The notes under the pieces are model-generated. The model did no database searches, was not told where the DNA came from, and was given only the letters and a program-made list of their open reading frames with translations. DNA of 62,338 bases from assembly GCF_029254265.1 (NCBI RefSeq), contig NZ_JAQWXX010000122.1, positions 1-62,338 of the forward strand, given 5' to 3'. This document shows, in pieces, positions 8,642 through 18,178 of the stretch. The translations under genes and the position numbers were made by a program. Numbering within the stretch: position 1 is the first letter of the stretch; the number at the start of each line of letters is the position of its first letter. Origin of the DNA: Algoriphagus sp. GTDB taxonomy: Bacteria; Bacteroidota; Bacteroidia; Cytophagales; Cyclobacteriaceae.

Positions 8642-10993
8642 TTAATTCACTGAAAGTGGCAAATTGATTAAAAAACTCGATCCGAAATAATGCATATTTT
8701 TTGGTTTACTATTTCCTTCTATTTTGGTACCATCAGGCATAATGGTGATTCTAAGTTTATCCGAAAGCTCATCATTTTTCAATTCCTGAGGTAGTATAAG
8801 GTCTGATATTTTAATTGTAAAGTCCACTCCCAAATTGTCTCTCTTCTCCAACTGAGCAAATTTGAAACCTAAATGTTCAGAATGACTACAAATTGTACCA
8901 GTGATCAATCCGGAAATATTCAGCTGATACGAATCAATTAGAATTTTGCTTTCGGCAATCGACCGGAAGTTCATGAAATAAGGATCTTCTTTGTAGTAAA
9001 ATATCAAATTTTCATTTGAACGACTTTCAATTTTAAGACCAAGCTTAATCAAATCTACTTCTCCTTTATTATATGAAGCCTTAAATTCCTCATTTGAAAT
9101 TTCAGGTAAAACTAAGTATAAATAATCTGGAATTTCTATCCTTGAGGATAATCCATGCACTAAGTTTAAGCTAAAAAGTTTCACTAGAGATTCGTTTCCT
9201 TTATTTCGACTATCGAGTTGCTGCCATCGTGTCTGTTTCTCAAGCAATGACATCCCCCATTTTATGCTACCTGATTTGGAAGGGAGGAGTAAATATCCAA
9301 CGTTATTATGCCATACTCCAATAGGCCCATTTGATATTTTCTCAAATTCTTCTCCAAGCTTAATCTCCTTTTCAGAATCACCTTCTAAAAGCGTCACCTT
9401 TCCTGTTACTTGCTCCTGAGTCACAGTAGTCACAACTTTCCCTTTACCAGAATAATTAATGTTGTGCCCTTCAAATAAAAACAAATCTTCCAATAACGCA
9501 TAGCTCTTTACAGCAGTTACTGTACTCTCTGGACTGGACCTGTCGATGCTGAAACTACCAAGAACGCCATGCTTTGCTTCTAGAATCCCTGCAAATGATT
9601 TTTTGTTGGAATAGCCCTTACCATAGGGAACAATAGGGAGTGGAAAATCAATAAGTTCAGTGGTAGTTCCCGGAACCATTCTCCAATCCCAAGCTCCTTT
9701 TCCACTCTCCTTGTTATTCTTGTTTAATAAAAAACTACCGTCAGAAAAGAAGAAGTTTTCCATTCCATTTTTCTGACCACTATCACCTGACTCCTGACCT
9801 GAGGTTCTATCAGAAATAAAGCGGACGGAAGCAGTATAATTTCTAGTTTTGGATAGCATTAAATCAGAGGTGTAAAATCCTCTATGGCCTAGATCTTTTG
9901 TAAAATTAGGATCGTCCAAAACTTTATCAATTCTTATTCTTGCAGGAGTCCCAGAGTCAAAAAAGCTACGTAATATCTTAGTGCGGCTCACAGGGAAGGA
10001 GGAATAATATTTAGGAAGCTGGTTATGTCTTCCCAGTACTTGATCTACGACCTGTCCATTCGGTAAAAAAAAAGGATATAAACCATGGTCCAAAAAATCC
10101 ACAAGTGTTATCAGTTCATCATTATTTAAAGCCCATTTAGTGCCCTTCGAATAATAGGCATATGCAACAAAATCACTATACCAGTCTAATCCATATCCGA
10201 GATTATAAATCTGGCTACCTCCGTAGTTATGCTGATGTAATGAAAAGTCAGCCATCAAGGCTATGGGGTGTTCATTTCCAGTATTAATTCTGATTGGCAG
10301 CTGATTTTTTGCAATTATACTAAGTGTATCTACTAATCCTGGATTATTAATAGCAGCTGCAATGGAAATAAGGCTATAAAGCCTATAACCAACGTTTCCC
10401 ATCCTCTGAACATCCTCATTCAAATTGTCACCTAATGAAAGAAAAGCAGAACTACTTTTTCCAAAATTCCAAGAATATCTAACATAGTGAGCCGCATCAA
10501 CAAGAATCCCACTAACCAATGTTTTGAACTCTGGATCTGCTAAATCTTTATCGAGATCCTTGTATAATGACAATAAGATCGATGCTAAATATCTTGGCTG
10601 GTCCAAAGCACTATCAGTCCATCGAAACTGAGGTTTGTCGTGAAGCCAATAGTAAAGGCTGCGATATAGTGTCAGCTTGATTTCGCCAAGCTCTTTTTCA
10701 GGAGCAACAGTCTTGATTTTATCTTGATAATAGAGTGCCAGCTGAAGTATATCTGTCTTGATGTCAGTTGTAGTAGGCCTCGCATTCACTCTATTGAAAG
10801 CACCAGTACTTACATTTACTTTATCTAGATAATCTGCAATTCTAAACTGTTCATTTTTTCTTGACTCGATAGACTGAAATCCATTGAGGTCGACTAGTCT
10901 ATTTCTGAGTTGGGTCATATCCTGACCACTAGCATTTAGAAGCAGACCAAAAGAAATCCAAAAACACAAAGTAAGAATTTTTAAAAATCTCAT
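8642..10993 (-). CDS. PL8-type polysaccharide lyase, exported
   Basis: The 783-residue protein has a signal peptide (MRFLKILTLCFWISFGLLL, ending ASGQ) and so acts in the periplasm or outside. The N-terminal half has alpha-toroid features. Near residue 252-268 lies HQHNYGGSQIYNLGYG, which aligns by eye with the catalytic His and Tyr region of chondroitin AC/hyaluronate lyases. VVDQVLGRHNQ supplies the likely arginine. WDWRMVPGTT near 437 is the typical start of the PL8 super-sandwich domain. PL8 enzymes cleave uronic-acid polymers by beta-elimination. Its place inside a synthesis operon suggests it trims or releases the locus product, which the two UDP-sugar dehydrogenases predict to be uronic-acid rich. 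The exact substrate is unknown. Confidence 0.85.
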   Translation of the reverse strand: MRFLKILTLCFWISFGLLLNASGQDMTQLRNRLVDLNGFQSIESRKNEQFRIADYLDKVNVSTGAFNRVNARPTTTDIKTDILQLALYYQDKIKTVAPEKELGEIKLTLYRSLYYWLHDKPQFRWTDSALDQPRYLASILLSLYKDLDKDLADPEFKTLVSGILVDAAHYVRYSWNFGKSSSAFLSLGDNLNEDVQRMGNVGYRLYSLISIAAAINNPGLVDTLSIIAKNQLPIRINTGNEHPIALMADFSLHQHNYGGSQIYNLGYGLDWYSDFVAYAYYSKGTKWALNNDELITLVDFLDHGLYPFFLPNGQVVDQVLGRHNQLPKYYSSFPVSRTKILRSFFDSGTPARIRIDKVLDDPNFTKDLGHRGFYTSDLMLSKTRNYTASVRFISDRTSGQESGDSGQKNGMENFFFSDGSFLLNKNNKESGKGAWDWRMVPGTTTELIDFPLPIVPYGKGYSNKKSFAGILEAKHGVLGSFSIDRSSPESTVTAVKSYALLEDLFLFEGHNINYSGKGKVVTTVTQEQVTGKVTLLEGDSEKEIKLGEEFEKISNGPIGVWHNNVGYLLLPSKSGSIKWGMSLLEKQTRWQQLDSRNKGNESLVKLFSLNLVHGLSSRIEIPDYLYLVLPEISNEEFKASYNKGEVDLIKLGLKIESRSNENLIFYYKEDPYFMNFRSIAESKILIDSYQLNISGLITGTICSHSEHLGFKFAQLEKRDNLGVDFTIKISDLILPQELKNDELSDKLRITIMPDGTKIEGNSKPKNMHYFGSSFLINLPLSVN

Positions 10994-11886
10994 TTCACAA
11001 AATAGGTAATGAACTTCTTACTCAAATCAATTATTAAATCCATTTTTTGTGTAAACGACAAGTCAGATTTAGCTAAAACTTTCAGGAATTCTTTAGGATC
11101 CTTATTCCATAATGCGACTTTGGCAAGTTCGATTTGATCATATTGGAGTATACCATTTCGTTCACTAGCGGATAGTTTAGAGAAAATATTCTCAAATTTC
11201 TCTTGAAACATTTTTTGAAATTTTCTGAAATTTTCAATGGAAGGGATATTCGTTCTGTCCTCTATGTTCAATCGAACTAAAACTTCATTGAGTGTTTTGA
11301 CAGGATTTTTTTCCAAAATTCTTATCATCAATTCCACATCTTGCTTTCTTCTAAAGTCTTCGTCAAAACTTCCTATTTCATCTAAAAGTGTTCTTTCTAT
11401 CATCAAAGTAGAACCGGAAGCCAGATTGATTTTTCCCTGTGCAAACGGTACCAACATTTCATCCATAGGAGGAATTACAGGTGAAACTCTAACTTTCTTA
11501 TTATTCTTGTACGAATCAAATCTACAGACCACAGCTCTGTACTTTTCATTCTGTAAAGCTTCAATTTGGCAGGCCAACTTCTCGGGATAAAACTCATCGT
11601 CATTATCAAGAAAACAGATGTAATCACCTTTTGCAGCAGAAATCCCGGTATTCCTGGCAGCTGCTCCACCTTTGTTTTTTTCATGAATGATGTAGTTGAT
11701 TTTTGGATTTCCTCCAAATCTCTGTAGGATTTTGGCAGTAGCGAGTTGATCAGGAGTACCCTCACCGTTATCATCAATAATTAATAATTCCCAATCATCA
11801 AATGTTTGTGTGAAAACACTTTCTATGGATATCTTGAGATATTCTGCTCGCTTATAGCTTGGGATAATTACACTGACCTTAGCCAT
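10990..11886 (-). CDS. Family 2 glycosyltransferase
   Basis: The 298-residue protein begins VSVIIPSYKRAEYLKISIES, followed by LLIIDDNGEGT and CFLDNDDEF, the nucleotide-binding and DXD-type metal motifs of GT2 enzymes. A C-terminal helical tail of about 70 residues (SFTQKMDLIIDLSKKF) may associate with the membrane. The ATG overlaps the preceding gene (11879) by eight bases and the stop overlaps the lyase start by four, so translation is probably coupled. Sugar specificity is not visible. Confidence 0.92.
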   Translation of the reverse strand: MAKVSVIIPSYKRAEYLKISIESVFTQTFDDWELLIIDDNGEGTPDQLATAKILQRFGGNPKINYIIHEKNKGGAAARNTGISAAKGDYICFLDNDDEFYPEKLACQIEALQNEKYRAVVCRFDSYKNNKKVRVSPVIPPMDEMLVPFAQGKINLASGSTLMIERTLLDEIGSFDEDFRRKQDVELMIRILEKNPVKTLNEVLVRLNIEDRTNIPSIENFRKFQKMFQEKFENIFSKLSASERNGILQYDQIELAKVALWNKDPKEFLKVLAKSDLSFTQKMDLIIDLSKKFITYFVK

Positions 11887-12709
11887 TTACAAAGTTTTTA
11901 TACTGCTTTTTACCATCTTGCAAAGCTTGGTAATAGCGCAGTGGCGAAATCTGACTTCGATATTTTTGAAAGTTTTTAATAGTGGAAAACACATAGAACA
12001 AACTTGCCATTGGCTCACCGTAGATTCTATACACTCTACCTCCAATAAGGTTTAATGCATTTTCTGTAAAAAGGTCTTTTCGGTTTTTTCCAGAGCTTTC
12101 TAGCGGATGAATCACAATTGGTTTTGGAATATATTTTATTTGAAAACCAGCCCTAAGAGAATCAGCTAAAAATGCAGTCTCCTCTCCAGAAGGAAAAGTT
12201 GAACCTAAACCTAAATTTTCCTCAAATTTGACTCTTTTAAAAACATCTGCTCTACCCGCCATTTCAATTGATGAAACTGTATCAATTTCCGTAATTCTAA
12301 TTTTTCTTTCCTTTTCCCAGTATGATTTGTATTTCTGATTAGATAAGCCTGTACTTATCTGAAATGTTAAAATGTGAGTGTCTATATTTTGATTAAAAGC
12401 AGTTATAATAACAGTTTCAAACCCTTCAATAAACTCTACATCTTCGTCAGCAATAAGAAAAATATCTTGGCTAGATGAAGATTCTAGAGCCATTTTAATA
12501 GCATTATTACGATTTTTTGATAATCCTCTGCCTTCCAGAATACTTATCTCCAAATCAGATCTACTTTGCAATGAAATAGGAATAGCAGGGATTTTTTCAA
12601 TATCACCTTGCAAAGAAATAAAGTATCGAACATTTGGGTTGGGAATGGGTATGTTCTTTTCAATTTCTAACAACCCCTCTTCAAAAGCGCAATAAAGTAC
12701 GTTTAGCAA
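11879..12709 (-). CDS. Glycosyltransferase, divergent GT-A/GT2 type
   Basis: This 276-residue protein lacks the usual N-terminal SVIIP signature but has GRGLSKNRNNAIKMALES followed by FLIADEDVEFIEG, the typical layout of a GT-A fold with an acidic metal site near residue 100. GRADVFKRVKFEENLGLG and PSGEETAFLADSLRAGF resemble the acceptor-binding half of GT2 enzymes. It lies between the polymerase-like membrane protein and another GT2. The start is a TTG five bases after the preceding stop. I am confident of the enzyme class, not of the sugar. Confidence 0.8.
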   Translation of the reverse strand: MLNVLYCAFEEGLLEIEKNIPIPNPNVRYFISLQGDIEKIPAIPISLQSRSDLEISILEGRGLSKNRNNAIKMALESSSSQDIFLIADEDVEFIEGFETVIITAFNQNIDTHILTFQISTGLSNQKYKSYWEKERKIRITEIDTVSSIEMAGRADVFKRVKFEENLGLGSTFPSGEETAFLADSLRAGFQIKYIPKPIVIHPLESSGKNRKDLFTENALNLIGGRVYRIYGEPMASLFYVFSTIKNFQKYRSQISPLRYYQALQDGKKQYKNFVNG

Positions 12710-12713
12710 TTGA

Positions 12714-13901
12714 CTATATTTTGTGAATAATCCCGCATGCCCAGAAATATGCTATTTCCCAAGGATCTGCCAAGCTAAAACCAATTATTAGAAATGGTAT
12801 GAATAAAAATAAAACACGAGGCCCAGAAATAAGCCTGATGACATACCAAAAACTTAGATAAACTAGTAAACCCAATAATCCTAGCTCACCAAGTAAAATT
12901 GCAAAATGAATGTGCGCATATCCTCCTGACATGTAGCTATATAAATACCCCCCTACCTCATACCCCAAACCCATTAAAGCGATAGCTATTTCTTGGTCAA
13001 AGAAACCGTTCAAGCCTTCTAGTATTTGGAGTTTTGTTAAGAAACTCCCGTCTTGGAATTGCACCTGATCTTGGATAAAAAAAAGAACCAAAATCGATAT
13101 ACCGATGGATAGTAATACTGTCAACCATTTAGAATAGCTTGACCATTTATTCCAGACAAAATAAAGTCCCATCCCGGCAGACACGACAATAGCAGCCCTA
13201 CTTAAAGTTAAAAAAATTAAAAAATAAATGATTGTAAATGAAGCCAATCTCCAGAATTTAGAATCATAGTTCACAAACATATTCAATCCCAAAAATATGA
13301 TAAGAAATGCACCAACATAATTGGAGTCGAAAAACATGATACTAGACATTTTAAAAAAGTAAAAAGTATCAAAAGATAATCCTCCCTGAGCCCCTTGATA
13401 AATCTCAATCAAGTAATCTGTACTTTCTGAATTAAGGTCTAAAGTCGGTAAAAAGAATCTAAAAAAAGTTTCAATTCCTACAACCACTATTACTCCTAAA
13501 ATACACGCCTTTACCAATCGATTAATTTGAGTTTTAGATAACTCCATCTGGAGATAGTAGGTCAGAAAAAAACCTGAAAGTATATAAATAAAATGTAATT
13601 GATTCCTTATAAAATCGCTGGTGTTATCCAGCTTATCGAGCCAAAAAAAATGGGCAAAAATGAAAAAACCAATAAACCCCAAGATATAAAACCATGAAAG
13701 TTTATGGGTAAAAGAAGCTGTTGATTTGATGAATAAAGAAATTACAAACCAAAAAAATAAAAGTGCCATGATGACACGAAATGGAATGTACCTATTGGCT
13801 CCACCAAACAAAAAATCAAACCTCAATAAAACAGAAAAGGAAATCAAATATAGACTTCCTAGCTTTAGAGATTTTATTTTCCTTTCAATCTGTGTCTCCA
13901 A
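12714..13901 (-). CDS. Wzy/O-antigen-ligase-like polymerase, multi-pass membrane protein
   Basis: The 395-residue protein is hydrophobic throughout, with about ten membrane segments and a longer periplasmic loop (about 270-310) before the helices around residues 330-360. A conserved-looking stretch LTLSRAAIVVSAGMGLYF matches the region that carries the key Arg in Wzy/WaaL proteins, and HIHFAILLGELGLLG resembles the late motif of that family. It probably polymerises lipid-linked repeat units in the periplasm, working with the Wzx-like flippase and one of the copolymerases. The start is a TTG overlapping the Wzz gene by 17 bases. Confidence 0.85.
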   Translation of the reverse strand: METQIERKIKSLKLGSLYLISFSVLLRFDFLFGGANRYIPFRVIMALLFFWFVISLFIKSTASFTHKLSWFYILGFIGFFIFAHFFWLDKLDNTSDFIRNQLHFIYILSGFFLTYYLQMELSKTQINRLVKACILGVIVVVGIETFFRFFLPTLDLNSESTDYLIEIYQGAQGGLSFDTFYFFKMSSIMFFDSNYVGAFLIIFLGLNMFVNYDSKFWRLASFTIIYFLIFLTLSRAAIVVSAGMGLYFVWNKWSSYSKWLTVLLSIGISILVLFFIQDQVQFQDGSFLTKLQILEGLNGFFDQEIAIALMGLGYEVGGYLYSYMSGGYAHIHFAILLGELGLLGLLVYLSFWYVIRLISGPRVLFLFIPFLIIGFSLADPWEIAYFWACGIIHKI

Positions 13902-14970
13902 ACTTAATGGGTGATTTGAAAAGGATAAAAATTGCTGCTGAAATAATTCCCAATGAACCTGTTAGAAATAAAATCAGGAAAGTTTGTGGCTTATTTTTTA
14001 AAGGAGGTATATAAACAGGCTCAATAGTCGCAAAAAGAGGATGTTCCTCATTGAGTTTAATTCGAGCCTGCTCCAGCTGAGAATTGATGTTAAAAAATAA
14101 ATTTTTTGACAATTCATATTTAGATGTCAGATTTTCCTGCTGATTTATAAGGGAAGCACTTGAGATATTAAAGTTTCTGTCTTTAAAATTGGCAAGTTTA
14201 GATTGATCTTCATTAAACTGTTTCTCTAATTCTATTTTCTTATCTTCCAAAAACGAAATAATTCTTGTCTGCTTTTCATTTCTATATTTTTCCATGAAAT
14301 CAACAAGATACTCTTGCGTAAACTGTGCTAAATATGCAGAAACTACAGCATTGGTAGTTTCAACGGAAATGGTAATTAATCCTGTTTTTTTATCAACACT
14401 TACAGCTACCATATCCCTTAAATCTTTCAGAAATTTGAATTCGCCAACTGAGGGTCGATAAAAAGTCTGATTTGAAGATGAAACTATCTCATTTGCCTTA
14501 GATAAATCTTCTTCATCAGTCCCTCTAATTATCCCTAAAATTAAACCAGGTAAACCAATCGTATATTTTTTTATGAAACTAAATGTGTTAAAAGGGGCAT
14601 ACTTTTGTAGGTAAGACTCAATTGTTAAATTCTCATTGAAATCAGGATGAAAGAACTTGTGATTTTTAAACTCTAAAATAAAAGGAGTGCTTTGTACAAT
14701 TGAAGGATAAAATTCCGGACGGAAAGCATCAGAACCTGCTGCTGGTAGATTAAAAGACCCAAGCCCCGGAATGGAAGAAGCCAATTGGCTTAGACCTCCA
14801 GAATTTCCAAGAGAACTGTCTTTTGTTTCGGGAAGCAAAACAGATTGAGCTTTAAAAGTCTTTGGAGTTAAAAAAACAATCGCTAACCCCAAAACCAAAT
14901 AGGCTAATACTATTCCGATCAGCAAGCCCTTATATTCTATTATGATTTTTTGAAATGCTTTAAAATCCAT
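13885..14970 (-). CDS. Wzz-type chain-length determinant (no kinase domain)
   Basis: This 361-residue protein has an N-terminal membrane helix at about 17-35 (GIVLAYLVLGLAIVFLTP), a periplasmic region with coiled-coil character at about 220-310, the proline-containing segment PLFATIEPVYIPPLKNKPQT, and a C-terminal helix at about 330-350. That is the layout of Wzz polysaccharide copolymerases without the Wzc kinase. It probably sets chain length for the Wzy-like polymerase whose gene overlaps it. The window also has a kinase-bearing Wzc (1334-3691), so two copolymerases serve the same locus. Confidence 0.9.
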   Translation of the reverse strand: MDFKAFQKIIIEYKGLLIGIVLAYLVLGLAIVFLTPKTFKAQSVLLPETKDSSLGNSGGLSQLASSIPGLGSFNLPAAGSDAFRPEFYPSIVQSTPFILEFKNHKFFHPDFNENLTIESYLQKYAPFNTFSFIKKYTIGLPGLILGIIRGTDEEDLSKANEIVSSSNQTFYRPSVGEFKFLKDLRDMVAVSVDKKTGLITISVETTNAVVSAYLAQFTQEYLVDFMEKYRNEKQTRIISFLEDKKIELEKQFNEDQSKLANFKDRNFNISSASLINQQENLTSKYELSKNLFFNINSQLEQARIKLNEEHPLFATIEPVYIPPLKNKPQTFLILFLTGSLGIISAAIFILFKSPIKFGDTD

Positions 14971-14979
14971 AGCTAATTT

Positions 14980-15825
14980 TCAAGAAAAAGCAATTTTCAG
15001 CTTTAGATAAATCATTGATATTGAATTTTTAATTCTGAAAACCGATAGTCTAAATCTATTTTTGAATTCCAAATGCGGACCTAATTCTCTATAAAATTTT
15101 TTTAGTTTAATTCTATTGTCAAGATAAAAACTTAAGTTTTTTTCCACGCCTTGATAAACTCCACCTGAATGTATTCTATAAACGCCCATCATTTCTTTCA
15201 TAAATCGGATTTTACCCTGTGTAGCAAGAAATATGATCAGGATTAAATCTCCTCCAGCAAAATACATCAGATTATCTGGATATCTGATCTTATCCTTTAA
15301 CATAAGTAAAGAACAGGTGGGATAGACACCTCCAGAATGATTAAAAATCCTATTTAGGTTCAGATCAAAATCTCTTTGAATTCCTTCATAATTAGACTTT
15401 GAGAATTTCATTTCATTTTCGTTCCATATTTTGGCACTATGAACACATGCTGAATAATTAGGGTTTTTCTCCAAGAAATCAACTTGCTTTTGTAGCTTGT
15501 AAGCATCAGTCCAAAAATCATCTCCTTCACAGAAAGCGATGTATCTGCCTTCACAGCGAGGAAAGTTGAACCTCACATTCATCCCTCTAATACCCTTCGA
15601 ATATTGATTTTCCGAATTGAAAAAAGGCTTAAATAACCCAGGATACCTTTCCACATATTCCTCAATAATACTAACTGTTTCATCTGTTGATGCATCGTCA
15701 TAGATGACTATCTCGAATGGAAAATCAGTTTTCTGAGCCACAAACCCATCCAAACACTGACGGATAAAGGAAGCATGATTGAAAGTAATACAAGAAATAC
15801 TTACTAAAGGACTCAAGTCACTCAT
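14980..15825 (-). CDS. Family 2 glycosyltransferase
   Basis: The 281-residue protein begins LVSISCITFNHASFIRQCLD and carries EIVIYDDASTDETVSII and AFCEGDDFWTD, textbook GT2 nucleotide and metal motifs, in the first 110 residues. MGVYRIHSGGVYQGVE in the C-terminal half is common in GT2 enzymes of EPS clusters. It should act on the cytoplasmic face of the inner membrane. Its start overlaps the pyruvyl transferase stop by four bases. Donor sugar unknown. Confidence 0.93.
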   Translation of the reverse strand: MSDLSPLVSISCITFNHASFIRQCLDGFVAQKTDFPFEIVIYDDASTDETVSIIEEYVERYPGLFKPFFNSENQYSKGIRGMNVRFNFPRCEGRYIAFCEGDDFWTDAYKLQKQVDFLEKNPNYSACVHSAKIWNENEMKFSKSNYEGIQRDFDLNLNRIFNHSGGVYPTCSLLMLKDKIRYPDNLMYFAGGDLILIIFLATQGKIRFMKEMMGVYRIHSGGVYQGVEKNLSFYLDNRIKLKKFYRELGPHLEFKNRFRLSVFRIKNSISMIYLKLKIAFS

Positions 15826-16886
15826 AAGGTAATCTTGGATTTGATCTCTGTCCAGGCAGATTCTGTCTGAATTCTTAAGTCTTTGTTTATTTGAGAATAC
15901 TTCTCTTTAATCTCAAAATAGTTACTTTCCACAAGGGCTATTTTATTCAATATCTCATTTTTGTAATCGTCTTTTGACAAGGATACATTATAATCGATCA
16001 AGCCTAAGTGCTCCATCAAGCCACGATGCTTTGGGTGATTTTCAAGTGAAATCACTGGGGTATTGAAGGCAATAGGTACAATCTGTCCATGACCTCTCAT
16101 AGCAATCACAAACTCTGCGAACTTGTAATAACCTACGGCTTCATCCGAATGATCAAATGCAAAATAGCCAAAATCCCAAACTTCAGTATTGGCAATTCCT
16201 TGAGCAATCTGCCCACTCAACTCAACATCCTCCGGAACGTGGGGTGAGAAAATAACTTTATAACGTTTCGCTAATTTCTGAGTAACTTCCTTCATCTGAG
16301 CGATAAAGGATTCTCTCTTCTTCAGGGAACCAAATCTCTTTTCAGGCTTATCGTTGGCAAGTTGAATTAAAACATAAGGCAACTTTTCCTTCCGCTCATA
16401 AATTGTATCAATATCTACATGAAAACCTGGATCAGGTATTGCTGGGATAGTTTTCCCAAACTGCTCAGCAAGTCTGTTTTGGCTTCCATCATTTCTAACA
16501 GAAAAATAGGCGGATTGCTTCATGGTTTCTTCCAAATGAACTATGCCACGCTCCGGGATTCCTCCCTCCTCTTTCCAATAATTATACCCAACGCCATACA
16601 CAATAAATGGAATCTTGATTTCTTTGATCAAATCCTTCTCTATCAACCAAAACCATCCATTCGGCCAATGAGCTCCATGGATAATACCTCCGCCTCCAAT
16701 CACAAGCAAATCAAAGCGCTTATTGACTACTTCTTGTATGTAATAGGACGTGAATTCCCTACCTTGTAGGTTAGTATTTCCGATGTATGAAACGTCTAAG
16801 TATTTCCGCAATAAATTTTTCACCCCGATACCAAGGGCATAATCTCCAATATTGTAGTTAAGACAATAGGTATGTAAAATTCTCAT
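15822..16886 (-). CDS. Polysaccharide pyruvyl transferase family protein
   Basis: The 354-residue protein matches the PS_pyruv_trans family: ILHTYCLNYNIGDYALGIG at the start, a DLLVIGGGGIIHG segment near residue 80, and VIAMRGHGQIVPIAF in the second half, the conserved region near the active site. These enzymes transfer pyruvate from phosphoenolpyruvate to a sugar as a ketal, adding negative charge. Homologs exist that do other chemistry, so the transfer of pyruvate is a family inference. Five bases separate it from the ATP-grasp/HAD gene. Confidence 0.88.
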   Translation of the reverse strand: MRILHTYCLNYNIGDYALGIGVKNLLRKYLDVSYIGNTNLQGREFTSYYIQEVVNKRFDLLVIGGGGIIHGAHWPNGWFWLIEKDLIKEIKIPFIVYGVGYNYWKEEGGIPERGIVHLEETMKQSAYFSVRNDGSQNRLAEQFGKTIPAIPDPGFHVDIDTIYERKEKLPYVLIQLANDKPEKRFGSLKKRESFIAQMKEVTQKLAKRYKVIFSPHVPEDVELSGQIAQGIANTEVWDFGYFAFDHSDEAVGYYKFAEFVIAMRGHGQIVPIAFNTPVISLENHPKHRGLMEHLGLIDYNVSLSKDDYKNEILNKIALVESNYFEIKEKYSQINKDLRIQTESAWTEIKSKITL

Positions 16887-16891
16887 AATTT

Positions 16892-18178
16892 TTAGTCTGT
16901 AATCAAGCTTGCCACCGCATCAGGAGCAAATACAGGAATACGTAGTTTTAAACTTACTTTTTTTCGTTCTGCAAAAGAATCATCAATAAAAATAGCATTG
17001 TCGTACTGCATGAAATCAGCTTTTTCTTGAGTCTTTTTAAGGTGAATCAGTTCATCAAACAAAGAGGAAATTCTAAATTTCTTGAGCGTATCGACCAAGT
17101 CCTTTTCATGTTTGGTGATCAAAATAATTTTCTTAGACTTATTAATACTTTGGTAAATAAATCTGACAAGATCTGAATTGATTTGATCTCCGAGAATCAG
17201 GCAGTCATCTAAGTCAACATAGACGTTCTGATAATCAAAATCAAACTTGAAACGTTGATCCAATGCTCTATCCAGTTCTATTCCATAGCTATTCTCGTTT
17301 GCTTCAACTGGATAATTGAATGCATCGAAGATTGCCATCAGTGCAAAGTTGATTCCCTTTGCACGGAATAAGGAACTACTTCCACCCAGCCGAGTAGCAA
17401 ATTCCAAAAGTGAAAGTTCCCCATTCTGATTTTTTTTCACTTGAAAAAACCAGGCACCTCTCAATTCGACTTCTTGATTAATCTTCTGTGCAAATTTGTT
17501 GACCTCATCTAATAATTCAGGCGCCGGAGTAGTATTAACACTGATCCCTTTTTGAATTCTTCCTCTTTTTCGAGGTCCAACAAACAATAGCTTACCAAAC
17601 CTGTCAGTAAAACAGTCCACGGTATATTCTTCTCCCGGAAGGTATTCTAAGATGAGATGTTCGGGATGCTGTTGCTTTCTTTTTTTAGCTTCTTCCAGGG
17701 AGTGAAGAATTCTTGTTCCTCTAGATCCGTAGCCTATATCTGGTTTGGAAAAAACTGGAAAGGCATGAATATCATCCAGACTTGTGTAAACCTCAGGAGT
17801 TTTTATTTTCCCCTCAAAAAACTGGTAAGTTTTGCTTTTAGAAAGCGCTAATCTATTTGTCTTTTTAGGAGATCCAAGAACTTTGCAGTGCAAACGATCG
17901 CCCATCTCAGAAAGTGTAGAAATAACCTGATCCATAGTTGGATACACTGCATCAATGTTCTTTTCAAGAATTAACTTCTGAAAAACCTCTTCAAAATCCG
18001 GTGCATCCACAAATGGAATGTTTCCAAAATATTCAGTGTAGACAAATTTACCATGATCATCCACGCTATTGGCTCCTACCAATTCTACATGTCTGGAATA
18101 TTTTAAAGAACGGAAAACCTCCAATCCAATCTCTGAACCGCAAGGAAAAACCAGCACTCTAATTTTACTTTCAGGCAT
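16892..18178 (-). CDS. ATP-grasp ligase fused to a HAD-like domain
   Basis: Two domains are visible in 428 residues. The first, to about residue 300, is an ATP-grasp ligase: a pre-ATP-grasp Rossmann part (VLVFPCGSEIGLEVFRSLKY), the ATP-lid segment FSKPDIGYGSRGTRI, the adenine region LILEYLPGEEYTVDCF and the metal site LLEFATRLGGSSSLF. The second is a HAD-like domain: motif I VYVDLDDCLIL near 321, motif II-like IILITKHE and motif IV IFIDDSFAERK near 397. ATP-grasp enzymes join a carboxylate to an amine or thiol through an acyl phosphate. With the adjoining aminotransferase (8-bp overlap) it might place an amide substituent on an amino sugar. That role is speculation. Confidence 0.82.
   Translation of the reverse strand: MPESKIRVLVFPCGSEIGLEVFRSLKYSRHVELVGANSVDDHGKFVYTEYFGNIPFVDAPDFEEVFQKLILEKNIDAVYPTMDQVISTLSEMGDRLHCKVLGSPKKTNRLALSKSKTYQFFEGKIKTPEVYTSLDDIHAFPVFSKPDIGYGSRGTRILHSLEEAKKRKQQHPEHLILEYLPGEEYTVDCFTDRFGKLLFVGPRKRGRIQKGISVNTTPAPELLDEVNKFAQKINQEVELRGAWFFQVKKNQNGELSLLEFATRLGGSSSLFRAKGINFALMAIFDAFNYPVEANENSYGIELDRALDQRFKFDFDYQNVYVDLDDCLILGDQINSDLVRFIYQSINKSKKIILITKHEKDLVDTLKKFRISSLFDELIHLKKTQEKADFMQYDNAIFIDDSFAERKKVSLKLRIPVFAPDAVASLITD

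Noticed and set aside
11475..11777. 100-codon minus-strand frame inside a GT2 gene
   Set aside because: It overlaps the GT2 catalytic motifs in another frame; the GT2 reading is certain.
16419..16769. 116-codon plus-strand frame
   Set aside because: Antisense to the pyruvyl transferase; no recognisable features.
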